Shown one piece after another: positions 50,726-60,109 of a DNA stretch of 64,000 bases. The stretch covers positions 372,001-436,000 of the forward strand of contig CAVWCU010000001.1 in assembly GCA_963753585.1 (NCBI GenBank), in the 5' to 3' direction. The notes beneath the pieces are model-generated. The model made no database searches and had not been told where the DNA came from. It saw only the letters and a list, made by a program, of their open reading frames with translations. Position 1 is the first letter of the stretch, and every line of letters begins with the position of its first letter. Position numbers and translations under genes: made by a program. This stretch comes from VRUE01 sp963753585. GTDB lineage: Bacteria; Actinomycetota; Thermoleophilia; Solirubrobacterales; 70-9.

Positions 50726-51244
50726 ATGGGCTCCCGACGAGATTACGGAATGGATCGATTCGACTGGACACCCGAGGTCTACCTGGAGCGGATTCGCTCG
50801 CAGGTGCCGCGCTACGACGAGCTGCAGGAGCAGGCGATCGCGGCGATCCCGTTCCCGCCAGAGCGGGTGCTCGAGCTCGGAATGGGCACGGGGGAGACGA
50901 CCCGCCGCCTGATCGAGGCCCACCCCGACGCCTGGGTCGTCGGCCTCGACTCCAGCCCGGACATGGTCTTCCGGGCGCGCCAGACCTACGACGACGTCCA
51001 ACTCGCCCGCATGGAGGACCCCCTGCCCGACGGCCCCTGGGACCTGGTCATCTCGGTCCTCTCCACCGGCGATCAGACCGACGACCAGCTCGAAGCCCTC
51101 TGCCGCCGGGTAAAGGAGCACTCCCGCTCTCTCGTCATCGCTGACTTCTTCGACCCAGACAAGCTCAGCGACCTGCTCGCCTGGTCCGGGGGCGAAGTCA
51201 CCTGGCAAGCCGACGGCCTGGCCGTCGTTCGCGCTGTGTACTGA
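50726..51244 (+). CDS. Class I SAM-dependent methyltransferase, substrate unknown
   Basis: 172 residues from ATG 50726, or 164 from ATG 50750. The SAM-binding motif is VLELGMGTGETTRRLI, then GLDSSPDMVFRARQ and DLVISVLSTGDQTDD, a Rossmann-like methyltransferase core without a recognisable substrate domain. A CAGACT box 6 bases before ATG 50726 would overlap the arm of repeat E. Position before rpmF-plsX gives no clear hint of substrate. Confidence 0.8.
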   Translation: MGSRRDYGMDRFDWTPEVYLERIRSQVPRYDELQEQAIAAIPFPPERVLELGMGTGETTRRLIEAHPDAWVVGLDSSPDMVFRARQTYDDVQLARMEDPLPDGPWDLVISVLSTGDQTDDQLEALCRRVKEHSRSLVIADFFDPDKLSDLLAWSGGEVTWQADGLAVVRAVY

Positions 51245-51257
51245 AGCTCGTAACCGC

Positions 51258-51263
51258 TACCAT
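51258..51263 (+). promoter_or_regulatory. -10 box of rpmF (TACCAT, 10 nt before ATG)
   Basis: TACCAT, 10 bases, ATG 51274, matching rpmB in box and spacing. Confidence 0.6.
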
Positions 51264-51273
51264 CCCGCGACCC

Positions 51274-51486
51274 ATGGCGGTCCCGAAGAAGAGAACTTCC
51301 AGTGCGCGTCGCGACAAGCGGCGGGCCAACCACAAGGCAGGCAAGGCACCGCTAAGTCGTTGCCCTCGCTGCCACAGTCCGCGACTGCCGCACCGCGTAT
51401 GCCCCACCTGTGGCACGTACGCCGGTCGCGAGGTGATCAAACACCCGATCGCCCAGCCTTCGGCCACGCCTGCCGACTCGGAGTAG
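51274..51486 (+). CDS. rpmF: 50S ribosomal protein bL32, zinc type
   Basis: 70 residues. AVPKKRTSSARRDKRRANHKA is the family N-terminus; CPRCHSPRLPHRVCPTCGTYAGREVI carries the zinc CxxC pairs. It leads rpmF-plsX-acpP-rnc, linking ribosome supply to fatty acid and phospholipid synthesis. Confidence 0.97.
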   Translation: MAVPKKRTSSARRDKRRANHKAGKAPLSRCPRCHSPRLPHRVCPTCGTYAGREVIKHPIAQPSATPADSE

Positions 51487-51489
51487 CGC

Positions 51490-52524
51490 TTGGCGCCCAG
51501 GCCGACCGTGGCCCTGGATGGCTTCGGGGCCGAGCAGGGGTTCGACGTGCTCGCTGCTGGTGCGCGAATGGCGGCGGCGGACGGGATTCGGATCCGAGTC
51601 TTCGGTTCGCCGGAGGAGCTTGGACTGGATGATGTCGAGGGGGTTGAGGTCGTTGCCACCTCCGAGTCGATCGGCAACGAGGAGGACCCCATCGCCGCGG
51701 TTCGCGCCAAGAAGGAGGCCTCGATCGTGCGCGCGGTCGCCGACGTCGCCGAGGGCCGGGCCGAGGCGATGGCCAGCCCCGGCTCCACCGGCGCGACCAT
51801 GGCCGCGGCCACCTTCGGCCTGCGGCGGCTGAAGGGCGTGCAGCGGCCGGCGCTCGCCGTACGGCTCCCCGTCCCCGGCAAGCCGGTGCTCTTCCTCGAC
51901 GTCGGCGCCAACGTCGAGGTGCGCGCCCAGCACCTGGTCCAGTTCGCCTTTCTCGGCGCCGCCTTCAGCGAGGCCGTATTCGGCGTCGAGCGCCCGCGCG
52001 TCGGCCTGCTCTCGGTCGGCGAGGAGGCCGGCAAGGGCCGCGAGGAGGTCGCCGAGGCCAACCGGATCCTCTCCGGGGTCGAGGGAATCCAGTTCGTCGG
52101 CAACGTCGAGGGGCGCGACCTCCCGACCGGGGCGGCCGACGTCGTCGTCACCGACGGCTTCACCGGCAACGTCTCGCTGAAGCTGATGGAGGGGACGGCG
52201 AAGACCGTCACCGCGGCGATCCGCGACGCCGCGCGCTCGAACCCGCTGGCCGCGCTGGGCGGCCTGATGATGCGCCCGGCTCTCGGAGGGTTGCGCCGCG
52301 AGCTGCACCCCGACACCACCGGCGGGGCGATCCTGCTCGGTCTGAGGGGGGTCGCCGTGGTCGGCCACGGCAGCTCGGGGGCCGAGGGAATCGCCAACGC
52401 CGTCCGCCTCGCGGCCCGCTGCGTCGAGGTCGACGCGATCGGCCGCACCGCGGCACTGCTGCGCGAGGGCGGCGCCGGCCGGGCGGCGCTCGCCGGTGAG
52501 CGTGACGCCGGTGGCAACGCGTGA
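51490..52524 (+). CDS. plsX: Phosphate acyltransferase PlsX
   Basis: Converts acyl-ACP to acyl phosphate for PlsY. It has 344 residues from TTG 51490, 3 bases after rpmF; GTG 51508 is a possible start. TVALDGFGAEQ (family MGGD region altered to GFGAEQ), ASPGSTGATMAAATFGLRRLKGV, VLFLDVGANVEVRAQHLVQFAFLG and VTDGFTGNVSLKLMEGTAKTV are typical. The usual MGGD-type sequence after VALD is unusual here, but the rest is intact. Confidence 0.93.
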   Translation: MAPRPTVALDGFGAEQGFDVLAAGARMAAADGIRIRVFGSPEELGLDDVEGVEVVATSESIGNEEDPIAAVRAKKEASIVRAVADVAEGRAEAMASPGSTGATMAAATFGLRRLKGVQRPALAVRLPVPGKPVLFLDVGANVEVRAQHLVQFAFLGAAFSEAVFGVERPRVGLLSVGEEAGKGREEVAEANRILSGVEGIQFVGNVEGRDLPTGAADVVVTDGFTGNVSLKLMEGTAKTVTAAIRDAARSNPLAALGGLMMRPALGGLRRELHPDTTGGAILLGLRGVAVVGHGSSGAEGIANAVRLAARCVEVDAIGRTAALLREGGAGRAALAGERDAGGNA

Positions 52525-52614
52525 TAGGAACCATCCTGTGAGCGCTCCAATCGACACGGTGATCGCCGGTCGTTCGAATCCGTGGCGATTTGAGCGCGAA
52601 CGAAAGGTTTTGTC

Positions 52615-52860
52615 ATGACCCGCGAGGAAGTTCTCACCCTGGTGCGCGAGCACCTCGCCGAGGAGCTCGAAGTCGACGCCGCCGGGATCGCCGAGGAGAC
52701 CCGCTTCAAGGAGGACCTCGACGCCGATTCGCTCGATCTCTACGAGCTGGTGATGGAGCTGGAGGACACTTACGGGATCTCCGTCTCCGAGGAGCAGGCG
52801 GCCAGGATCGCCACGGTCGGCGACGCGGTCGAGTTCGTGCTCGAGCACGCGCCGGCGTGA
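52615..52860 (+). CDS. acpP: Acyl carrier protein
   Basis: 81 residues, four-helix carrier. The phosphopantetheine serine is Ser39 in DLDADSLDLYELVMELED. GAAAGG is 9 bases before ATG 52615 in the 90-base gap after plsX. Its stop shares GTGA with rnc. Expected to serve type II fatty acid synthesis and PlsX. Confidence 0.97.
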   Translation: MTREEVLTLVREHLAEELEVDAAGIAEETRFKEDLDADSLDLYELVMELEDTYGISVSEEQAARIATVGDAVEFVLEHAPA

Positions 52861-53528
52861 GCACGCTGGCGGAACTGATCCACGATCTGCCGGAGGATTT
52901 ACGGCGCCAGGCGCTGACCCATTCCTCGTGGACGGACGAGCGGACCGAGTCCTACGAGCGCCTCGCCTACCTAGGCGACAGCGTGCTCGCCCTCGCCGTA
53001 GCCCGCGACCTCATCGGCCGCTTCCCCGGCGAGGACGCGGGTGAACTGACCAAGATCCACAACCAGGCGGTCAGCGGCGTCTCCTGTGCTGAGGTCGGCC
53101 GCGAGCTGGGCGTTCCCGAGCTGCTGCGCGAGATGGAGCCAGAGGAGCTGCAGGTGGGGATTCCGGCCGAGGTGCTGCTGAGCGGCGAGCGGCCGCTGCC
53201 CGAGGCGACCGAGGCGCTGATCGGGGCCTGCTTCCTTGCCTTCGGCTTCGAGCGGATCGCCGACGCGGTCGCCACTGCCTTCGAGCCGCGGATCGAGCAT
53301 GCGGCCGAGAACAGGATCGACTTCAAGTCTGCCCTGCAGGAGCTGCTCGCCCGCCGGCGCGCGAACGTAAGCTACGAGGTGACCGGCGAATCAGGGCCGC
53401 CGCACCGCCGCAAGTTCGAAGTCGCGGCGGTAGTCGACTCCGAGCAGGTCGGCGAGGGGGTGGGCCGGAGCAAGAAGACGGCCGAGCAGGCTGCGGCCGA
53501 GCAGGCGTTGAAGCGCCTCGGTGGTTAG
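52857..53528 (+). CDS. rnc: RNase III-like protein with altered catalytic residues
   Basis: 223 residues from GTG 52857 in the acpP stop. The RNase III signature reads YERLAYLGDSVL (residues 33-44): the first metal Glu of the usual NERLEFLGD (E40 in Aquifex numbering) is Ala37, while Asp41 is kept. The second metal site, normally LADxxEALIGA, reads LPEATEALIGA, so Asp is Glu116; Glu119 is kept. The C-terminal dsRNA-binding domain (residues 151-221: DFKSALQELLARRRANVSYEV to KKTAEQAAAEQALKRLG) is intact. It may be weakly active, altered in metal use, or a binding protein. Position between acpP and smc is canonical. Confidence 0.9.
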   Translation: MSTLAELIHDLPEDLRRQALTHSSWTDERTESYERLAYLGDSVLALAVARDLIGRFPGEDAGELTKIHNQAVSGVSCAEVGRELGVPELLREMEPEELQVGIPAEVLLSGERPLPEATEALIGACFLAFGFERIADAVATAFEPRIEHAAENRIDFKSALQELLARRRANVSYEVTGESGPPHRRKFEVAAVVDSEQVGEGVGRSKKTAEQAAAEQALKRLGG

Positions 53529-53590
53529 CGATGCATCGCGTCCGACCGAGAAGAGAGCCTTAGGGCTCCGGGGACGAGGGACCAGGGCAC

Positions 53591-56065
53591 ATGTATCTGA
53601 GATCGATAGAGATGAAGGGATTCAAGTCGTTCCCCGAGCGGGCGAAGCTCGAGTTCTCCCCTGGCGTCAGCGTGATCGTCGGCCCCAACGGCTCGGGCAA
53701 GTCGAACATCACCGACGCCGTGCTCTGGGCACTCGGCGAGCAGAGCCCGGGCGCGATCCGCGGTGCCTCGATGCAGGATGTGATCTCCGCCGGCGGCAAG
53801 GGCGTCGGCCAGCGCCGCATGGCCGAGGTCGAGGTCACGATCGACAACTCCGAGGGTCGCGCCGCGACCGAGCTCTCCGAGATCGCGGTCAAGCGGACGC
53901 TGGACCGCTCGGGCGACGGCGGCTACCGCCTCAACGGCGCCCGCTGTCGCCTCGTCGACGTCACCGAGGTGCTCTCCGACACCAACCTCGGTCGCGAGAT
54001 GCACTCGGTGATCAGCCAGGGCCGGGTCGAGTCGATCGTCCACTCCAAGCCGCGTGAGCGGCGCCTGCTGATCGAGGAGGCAGCCGGCCTCGGCAAGCAC
54101 CGCAAACGCCGCCGCCGGGCCGAGCTGAAGCTGCGCGCCGCGCGCGACAACCTCGACCGGGCGCTCGACCTCGAGCGCGAGGCGAGGGCGCGACTGCGGC
54201 CACTGAAGCGCCAGGCGCAGGCGGCGGAGCTCGGGGCCCGGATCGAGCGCGAGGAGCTGGGCCTGCGCGGCCAGCTGGTCGCCGAGGAACTGCGCTTCGG
54301 CGCCGATCGCGCCGCCGCCGCCGAAAAGGCGGCGCAGGAGGCACGGGCGCAGCGGGCGAAGCTGGAGACGCAACTGGCCGAGGTGAGCGGCAAGCGGCGT
54401 GCGGCCGAGGAGCGCTTCGCCGCCCGCGACCGCGAGCGCACCCAGGCCTGGGGAGTGCTGACCAAGCTGCGCGGCGAGCAGCAACGGGTGGCCGTACGCG
54501 CCGCGAGCCTGGCGGGCCGCGAGGGCGAGCTCGCCGCGGGCCTGGAGGCCCTGCGGGCCGAGCTCGGGCCCCTGACCCTCGACGTCGGCGACGGCGCCGC
54601 GCCGGGCGAGCGCGCGCGCAAGCTCGAGGAGGAGCTGGGGGAGATCGAGGCCGGCCTCTCGGCCGCCGGCGACGGGCTGCAGCGGGCGCGCTCCGCCGAT
54701 GCGGGCGAGAGCGCCCGCGAGGCGGCCCTCGGTGCGGTTCGCAGCGGCGCCGAGCGCGCTTCGCGCCACGCGCGGCGGGCGGAGGGCCTGCTCGGCGAGC
54801 GCCACCGCGAGCAGCTGCGCAAGCGGCTCGCGGCCGGTGAGGAGCTGCTCGACGACGTTCGCGCCGCGGCTGCCGCCGCGACCGCCGCGGAGACCGCGAT
54901 CCGCGCCCGAATCGAGCGAATCGAGCAGCGGGTCGTCGGCGGCGAGGACGACGGCGACGAGATCGCCGAGGAGATGCGCGCCTGCTCTCAGCGCGAGTAC
55001 GAGCTGCAGGCCGAGATGAGCGCCGCCTCCGACCGCCTCACCGAGGTCGAGGTCGAGGCCGCGCACCTCGGCGACCGGCGCGCCGAGGCGGCGAAGGAGC
55101 TGGCCTCGATCGCCGAGCGACTGGGCGAGGAGGTCGAGGCCGCGGAGCAGGCCCTGAGCGAGGAGGAGAGGGCCGACATCGATCGCCGGCTCGAGCGCCT
55201 GGAGCGCCGCCGCGCCCAGATCGGGCCAGTCAACCCGCTGGCCGAGCGCGAGTACGAGGAGGCGCGCGAGCACGTCGAGTCGCTGCAGGCCCAGCGCGAG
55301 GACACAGAGCGCGGGATGCGCGAGCTGGAGACGCTGATCCGCGACATCGACCGCGAGATCGAGCGCGCCTTCGAGCAAACCTTCGAGGCGACCGCGAAGA
55401 ACTTCGAGGAGATGGTCGAGCACCTCTTCCCCGGTGGCCGCGGCGCCCTGCGCCGGGTCAGCCTGCGCCCGGTTCGCGACGCCGCGGCAGAGGAGGAGGC
55501 GCCGGAGTCAGAGGGCGGGGAGGAGGACGAGGCCACCGAAGAACGCGACGAGCTAGGCGTCGAGATCGAGGTCACCCCCGCCGGCAAGTCGACCCGCAAG
55601 CTCTCACTGCTCTCGGGCGGCGAGAAGTCGCTGGTCGCGATCGCCTTCGTCTTCGCCGTCTTCCTCGCCCGGCCCTGCCCCTTCTACATCCTCGACGAGG
55701 TCGAGGCGGCGCTCGACGACGCCAACATCGACCGCTTCCTGCAGCTGATCCGCCGCTTCTCCGACCGCGCCCAGTTCGTCATCGTCACCCACCAGAAACG
55801 CACGATGGACGCAGCCGACGTCCTCTACGGGGTCAGCATGGGCGGCGACGGCGTCACCAAGGTCGTCTCGCGGAAGCTGCCCCGCGAAATCGGGGAGGGA
55901 GAGGATGAGGGAGGCGAGGAGTCGCAGTCCGAAGCCCCCGCCCCGCCGCCCTTCGCCGGCCTCGCCGAGGAGCAGGCCTCCGACGCTGACACCCCGCGGG
56001 GGCCGGGATTGATCGGCGAGCAGCCGGCTGCGACGCCCGCGCCGGGCTCTGCAGAAGCCGCATAG
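53591..56065 (+). CDS. smc: SMC-type chromosome condensation ATPase lacking a hinge domain
   Basis: 824 residues against about 1,150-1,200 for bacterial SMC. The N-terminal head has MYLRSIEMKGFKSF and Walker A GPNGSGKSN (31-39), then the Q-loop area and EMHSVISQGRVESI and the RRLLIEEAAGLGKHRKRRRR neck. The C-terminal head starts near residue 542 (IGPVNPLAEREYEE), with the signature LSGGEKSL (about 674) and Walker B FYILDEVEAALDDAN (about 698). Between them lie only about 370 residues of charged, Ala/Glu/Arg-rich coiled coil with one Gly/Pro turn (TLDVGDGAAPGERA, near 330); I find no hinge fold and no Rad50-type CxxC hook. The frame is unbroken. scpA and scpB at 14963-16263 look normal. A C-terminal tail of about 60 acidic, Pro-rich residues is extra. 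Confidence 0.93.
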   Translation: MYLRSIEMKGFKSFPERAKLEFSPGVSVIVGPNGSGKSNITDAVLWALGEQSPGAIRGASMQDVISAGGKGVGQRRMAEVEVTIDNSEGRAATELSEIAVKRTLDRSGDGGYRLNGARCRLVDVTEVLSDTNLGREMHSVISQGRVESIVHSKPRERRLLIEEAAGLGKHRKRRRRAELKLRAARDNLDRALDLEREARARLRPLKRQAQAAELGARIEREELGLRGQLVAEELRFGADRAAAAEKAAQEARAQRAKLETQLAEVSGKRRAAEERFAARDRERTQAWGVLTKLRGEQQRVAVRAASLAGREGELAAGLEALRAELGPLTLDVGDGAAPGERARKLEEELGEIEAGLSAAGDGLQRARSADAGESAREAALGAVRSGAERASRHARRAEGLLGERHREQLRKRLAAGEELLDDVRAAAAAATAAETAIRARIERIEQRVVGGEDDGDEIAEEMRACSQREYELQAEMSAASDRLTEVEVEAAHLGDRRAEAAKELASIAERLGEEVEAAEQALSEEERADIDRRLERLERRRAQIGPVNPLAEREYEEAREHVESLQAQREDTERGMRELETLIRDIDREIERAFEQTFEATAKNFEEMVEHLFPGGRGALRRVSLRPVRDAAAEEEAPESEGGEEDEATEERDELGVEIEVTPAGKSTRKLSLLSGGEKSLVAIAFVFAVFLARPCPFYILDEVEAALDDANIDRFLQLIRRFSDRAQFVIVTHQKRTMDAADVLYGVSMGGDGVTKVVSRKLPREIGEGEDEGGEESQSEAPAPPPFAGLAEEQASDADTPRGPGLIGEQPAATPAPGSAEAA

Positions 56066-56163
56066 ATCGCCGGCGAAACCCTGCGCTCGGCGGGCGTAGA
56101 GGGGGCGCGCTCTCCTGCGACTCCTCTTAAGGAAAACAGAATGTTCCTAGGCCGAGGGCTCGC

Positions 56164-56169
56164 TACGCT
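56164..56169 (+). promoter_or_regulatory. -10 box of the WS/DGAT gene (TACGCT)
   Basis: TACGCT 26 bases before the ATG, with a strong purine ribosome site AGGAAAGGAAGG between: a leadered gene with its own promoter inside the smc-ftsY interval. Confidence 0.5.
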
Positions 56170-56195
56170 CTTTTTCGGGTAGGAAAGGAAGGCAA

Positions 56196-57686
56196 ATGGC
56201 CCAACGCCATATGGACAGGCTTACGTCGTTCGACGCGTCGTTTCTGGCCAACGAGAGGTCGAACGGGCACATGGCGATCGGCGCCGTGCTGATGTGCGGG
56301 GGGAGCCCGCCCAGCCACGAGGACTTCGTCACCCACATCCGCAGCCGCGTCCACCTGCTGCCGCGACTGCGCCAGCGGCTCGCCGTTCCGCCCCTGCGCC
56401 TGGGAACGCCCTTCTGGGTCGACGACCCGGACTTCGACCTCGCCAACCACGTTCGCCGGGTGAGCCTGCCGCCCCCCGGCGACGACACCCAGTTCCACGA
56501 CCTCGTCGGCGAAGTGCTCTCGCCGCCCCTCGATCGCTCCCGCCCGCTCTGGGAGCTGGTGCTGGTGGAGGGCTTCGAGGACGACCGCTTCTCGATCGTC
56601 TACAAGACCCATCACGCGCTCGCCGACGGCTTCTCGGCGGTGGACATCGGCACCCTCCTCTTCGACGTCGAGCCGCGGGCCGAGCCGACCCGCACCGAGG
56701 AGCCCTGGAGCCCGCAGGAGACACCCTCGTCCCCAGCCCTTGTCGCCCGTGCCGTGAGCGGCGTCTGGGGGACGGCGATGCGGATGGTGCGTTGGCTGGG
56801 CGGCGCTGTGCGGCGGCCGGGGCGGGCGGCAAAGCGGGCGGCAGACGGCGTCGTCGGCCTCTGGGAGGTCACCTGGAACCTGATCAGGCGGGCGCCGAAG
56901 GTGCCGCTCAACGTCGAGATCGGCCCTGCGCGGAGCTTCTCCTGGGCGGGCTTCACCCTCAAGGACTTCAAGCTGATCAAGAACACCTTTGGTGTGACGG
57001 TCAACGACGTAATCCTCTCGGCCACGGCTGGTGCGTTGCGAAGCTGGCTGCACGATCGCGAGGTGCCGGTCGACGACATGGAGCTGAAGGCGCTGGTCCC
57101 GGTCTCGATCCGGACCGAAAACGAGCGGGGTGAGCTGGGCAACCGGCTGACGGCGATGCGCGGTCCGCTGCCGGTCGGCGTCGCCGACCCGGTTGAGCGG
57201 CTGAGCGCCGTCCATGCCGCGATGGAGGGCCTGAAGTCCTCGAAGCAGCCGCTGGGCGCGGAAGCGATCTGGGGCCTGAACGACTGGTTCCGGGACTTCG
57301 CGCCGCCCGTGCTGCTGCTGCCGACCGCGGCGGTCAACTTCTCGACCCGGCTCTTCAACCTGCTGGTCACCAACTTCCCCGGTCCCCAGATCCCCCTCTA
57401 CGTCCTCGGTCGAGAGCTCGAGGGAGTCTTCCCGGTCGGTTTCCTCGCCCGCCGCCACGCGCTGGCGATCGCGATCATCAGCTACAACGGCCAGGTCAAC
57501 TTCGGCCTGCTGGCCGACCGGGCCTCGATGCCCGAGCTCGAGGGCATCTCCGCCTACCTACGCGAGAGCGTGGAGGAGCTGCTTGCCGCCGCCCGGATAG
57601 CCTCCGACGGCAAGCCCCATGACGACGAGCTGGCAGGAGATACTCGACCTAGGTTCGCGCGAGAGCGCGAACGCCTCGGCGGCTGA
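56196..57686 (+). CDS. Wax ester synthase / diacylglycerol acyltransferase (WS/DGAT)
   Basis: 496-residue acyl-CoA:alcohol/diacylglycerol acyltransferase for storage lipid. The N-terminal DRLTSFDASFLANE and the catalytic HHxxxDG box as KTHHALADGFSAVDI are diagnostic; the C-terminal domain carries VNDVILSATAGALRSWL and NLLVTNFPGPQIPLYVLG. Actinobacteria often have many paralogues. Finding one between smc and ftsY is unusual: its last 68 bases overlap the ftsY start in another frame. Confidence 0.93.
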   Translation: MAQRHMDRLTSFDASFLANERSNGHMAIGAVLMCGGSPPSHEDFVTHIRSRVHLLPRLRQRLAVPPLRLGTPFWVDDPDFDLANHVRRVSLPPPGDDTQFHDLVGEVLSPPLDRSRPLWELVLVEGFEDDRFSIVYKTHHALADGFSAVDIGTLLFDVEPRAEPTRTEEPWSPQETPSSPALVARAVSGVWGTAMRMVRWLGGAVRRPGRAAKRAADGVVGLWEVTWNLIRRAPKVPLNVEIGPARSFSWAGFTLKDFKLIKNTFGVTVNDVILSATAGALRSWLHDREVPVDDMELKALVPVSIRTENERGELGNRLTAMRGPLPVGVADPVERLSAVHAAMEGLKSSKQPLGAEAIWGLNDWFRDFAPPVLLLPTAAVNFSTRLFNLLVTNFPGPQIPLYVLGRELEGVFPVGFLARRHALAIAIISYNGQVNFGLLADRASMPELEGISAYLRESVEELLAAARIASDGKPHDDELAGDTRPRFARERERLGG

Positions 57687-58614
57687 GGACACCGAGCAGC
57701 GCCGCGGCGTCTTCCGCCGCCTGCGCGAGAGCCTCTCCAAGAGCCGCCAGGCGCTTGCCGAGGAGGTCTCGGCAAGCTTCTTCGACCGCATCGACGAGGA
57801 GACCTGGGAGCGGCTCGAGGAGGCCCTGATCCTGGCCGACGCCGGGGCGCCGACGACGGCCAAGGTGGTCGAGCGGCTCGAGCACGAGGTCGAGGGCGGC
57901 AGCGTCGCCGCCGACGGCGAGGCCGTGCGCGCCCGCTTGATCGAGATCCTCGCCGAGGTCGCCGCCACGGGCCGGGCGCCGATCGACCTCAGCGGCGAGC
58001 CGGCGGTGCTGCTGATGGTCGGCGTCAACGGGACCGGCAAGACGACGACGATCGGCAAGATCGCCTGGCACCTCTCCAAGGAGTTCGGCCTCTCCGTCGT
58101 CCTCGGCGCCGCCGACACCTACCGCGCCGCCGCCGCCGAGCAGCTCGCCGAGTGGGCCGAGCGGGCCGGCGCCGAGCTCGTTCGCGGGGAAGAGGGGGGA
58201 GACCCGGGTTCGGTCGCCTTCGACGCGGTCGAGGCGGCCCGCGCCCGCGGCGCCGACGTCGTCATCGTCGACACCGCCGGCCGCCTCCACACCCAGACCA
58301 ACCTGATGGACGAGCTGACCAAGGTCCGCCGCGTGATCGCCAAGCAGCTCCCCGGCGCCCCCCACGAGACCCTCCTCTCGATCGACGCCACCACCGGCCA
58401 GAACGGCCTGCGCCAGGCCAAGATCTTCGCCGAGGCCGCCGAGGTCGACGGCGTCGTCCTCACCAAGCTCGACGGCACCGCCAAGGGCGGCATAGTCCTC
58501 GCCATAGCCGACGAGATGGGCATCCCCGTCAAGCTGATCGGCGTAGGCGAGACCCTCGAGGACCTCCGCCCCTTCGACCCGACGGACTTCGCCAGTGCCC
58601 TCCTCGCCGACTGA
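57619..58614 (+). CDS. ftsY: Signal recognition particle receptor FtsY
   Basis: 331 residues. A short acidic N-terminus replaces the long A domain of E. coli. The NG domain follows: VFRRLRESLSKSRQALAEEV (N), then G motifs MVGVNGTGKTTTIGKIAW, ADTYRAAAAEQL, VDTAGRLHTQTNLMDEL, TKLDGTAKGG and the closing GVGETLEDLRPFDP. The ATG lies in the end of the WS/DGAT gene; a TAGCCT box is 15 bases upstream. With ffh next door it makes the co-translational targeting pair. Confidence 0.95.
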   Translation: MTTSWQEILDLGSRESANASAAEDTEQRRGVFRRLRESLSKSRQALAEEVSASFFDRIDEETWERLEEALILADAGAPTTAKVVERLEHEVEGGSVAADGEAVRARLIEILAEVAATGRAPIDLSGEPAVLLMVGVNGTGKTTTIGKIAWHLSKEFGLSVVLGAADTYRAAAAEQLAEWAERAGAELVRGEEGGDPGSVAFDAVEAARARGADVVIVDTAGRLHTQTNLMDELTKVRRVIAKQLPGAPHETLLSIDATTGQNGLRQAKIFAEAAEVDGVVLTKLDGTAKGGIVLAIADEMGIPVKLIGVGETLEDLRPFDPTDFASALLAD

Positions 58615-58618
58615 TCGC

Positions 58619-58664
58619 TGACTTCGTGGTTATGGGCGCATATGGATCCATAACCACGAAGTCA
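58619..58664. repeat. 17-bp perfect inverted repeat between ftsY and ffh
   Basis: Arms 58619-58635 and 58648-58664 are exactly complementary, with a 12-base loop. It lies 4 bases after the ftsY stop and just before the ffh promoter; probably a terminator. Confidence 0.85.
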
Positions 58665-58670
58665 CTGCCT

Positions 58671-58676
58671 TAAGCT
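58671..58676 (+). promoter_or_regulatory. -10 box of ffh (TAAGCT, 7 nt before GTG)
   Basis: TAAGCT, 7 bases, GTG 58684, right after the hairpin. Confidence 0.6.
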
Positions 58677-58683
58677 GCCCGCA

Positions 58684-60048
<1,365 letters not shown>

Positions 60049-60091
60049 CCGCCCCCGGACGCGGGAGCAGAGGAGGCGGCGCCAGGTTCTG

Positions 60092-60097
60092 TAACCT
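60092..60097 (+). promoter_or_regulatory. -10 box of rpsP (TAACCT, 12 nt before ATG)
   Basis: TAACCT, 12 bases, ATG 60110. Confidence 0.5.
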
Positions 60098-60109
60098 GCC
60101 GCAGTCCAT

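Noticed and set aside
52570..52600. GTTCGAATCC resembling a tRNA T-loop upstream of acpP
   Set aside because: No T-stem, acceptor stem or anticodon arm can be drawn around it in the 90-base gap; not a tRNA.
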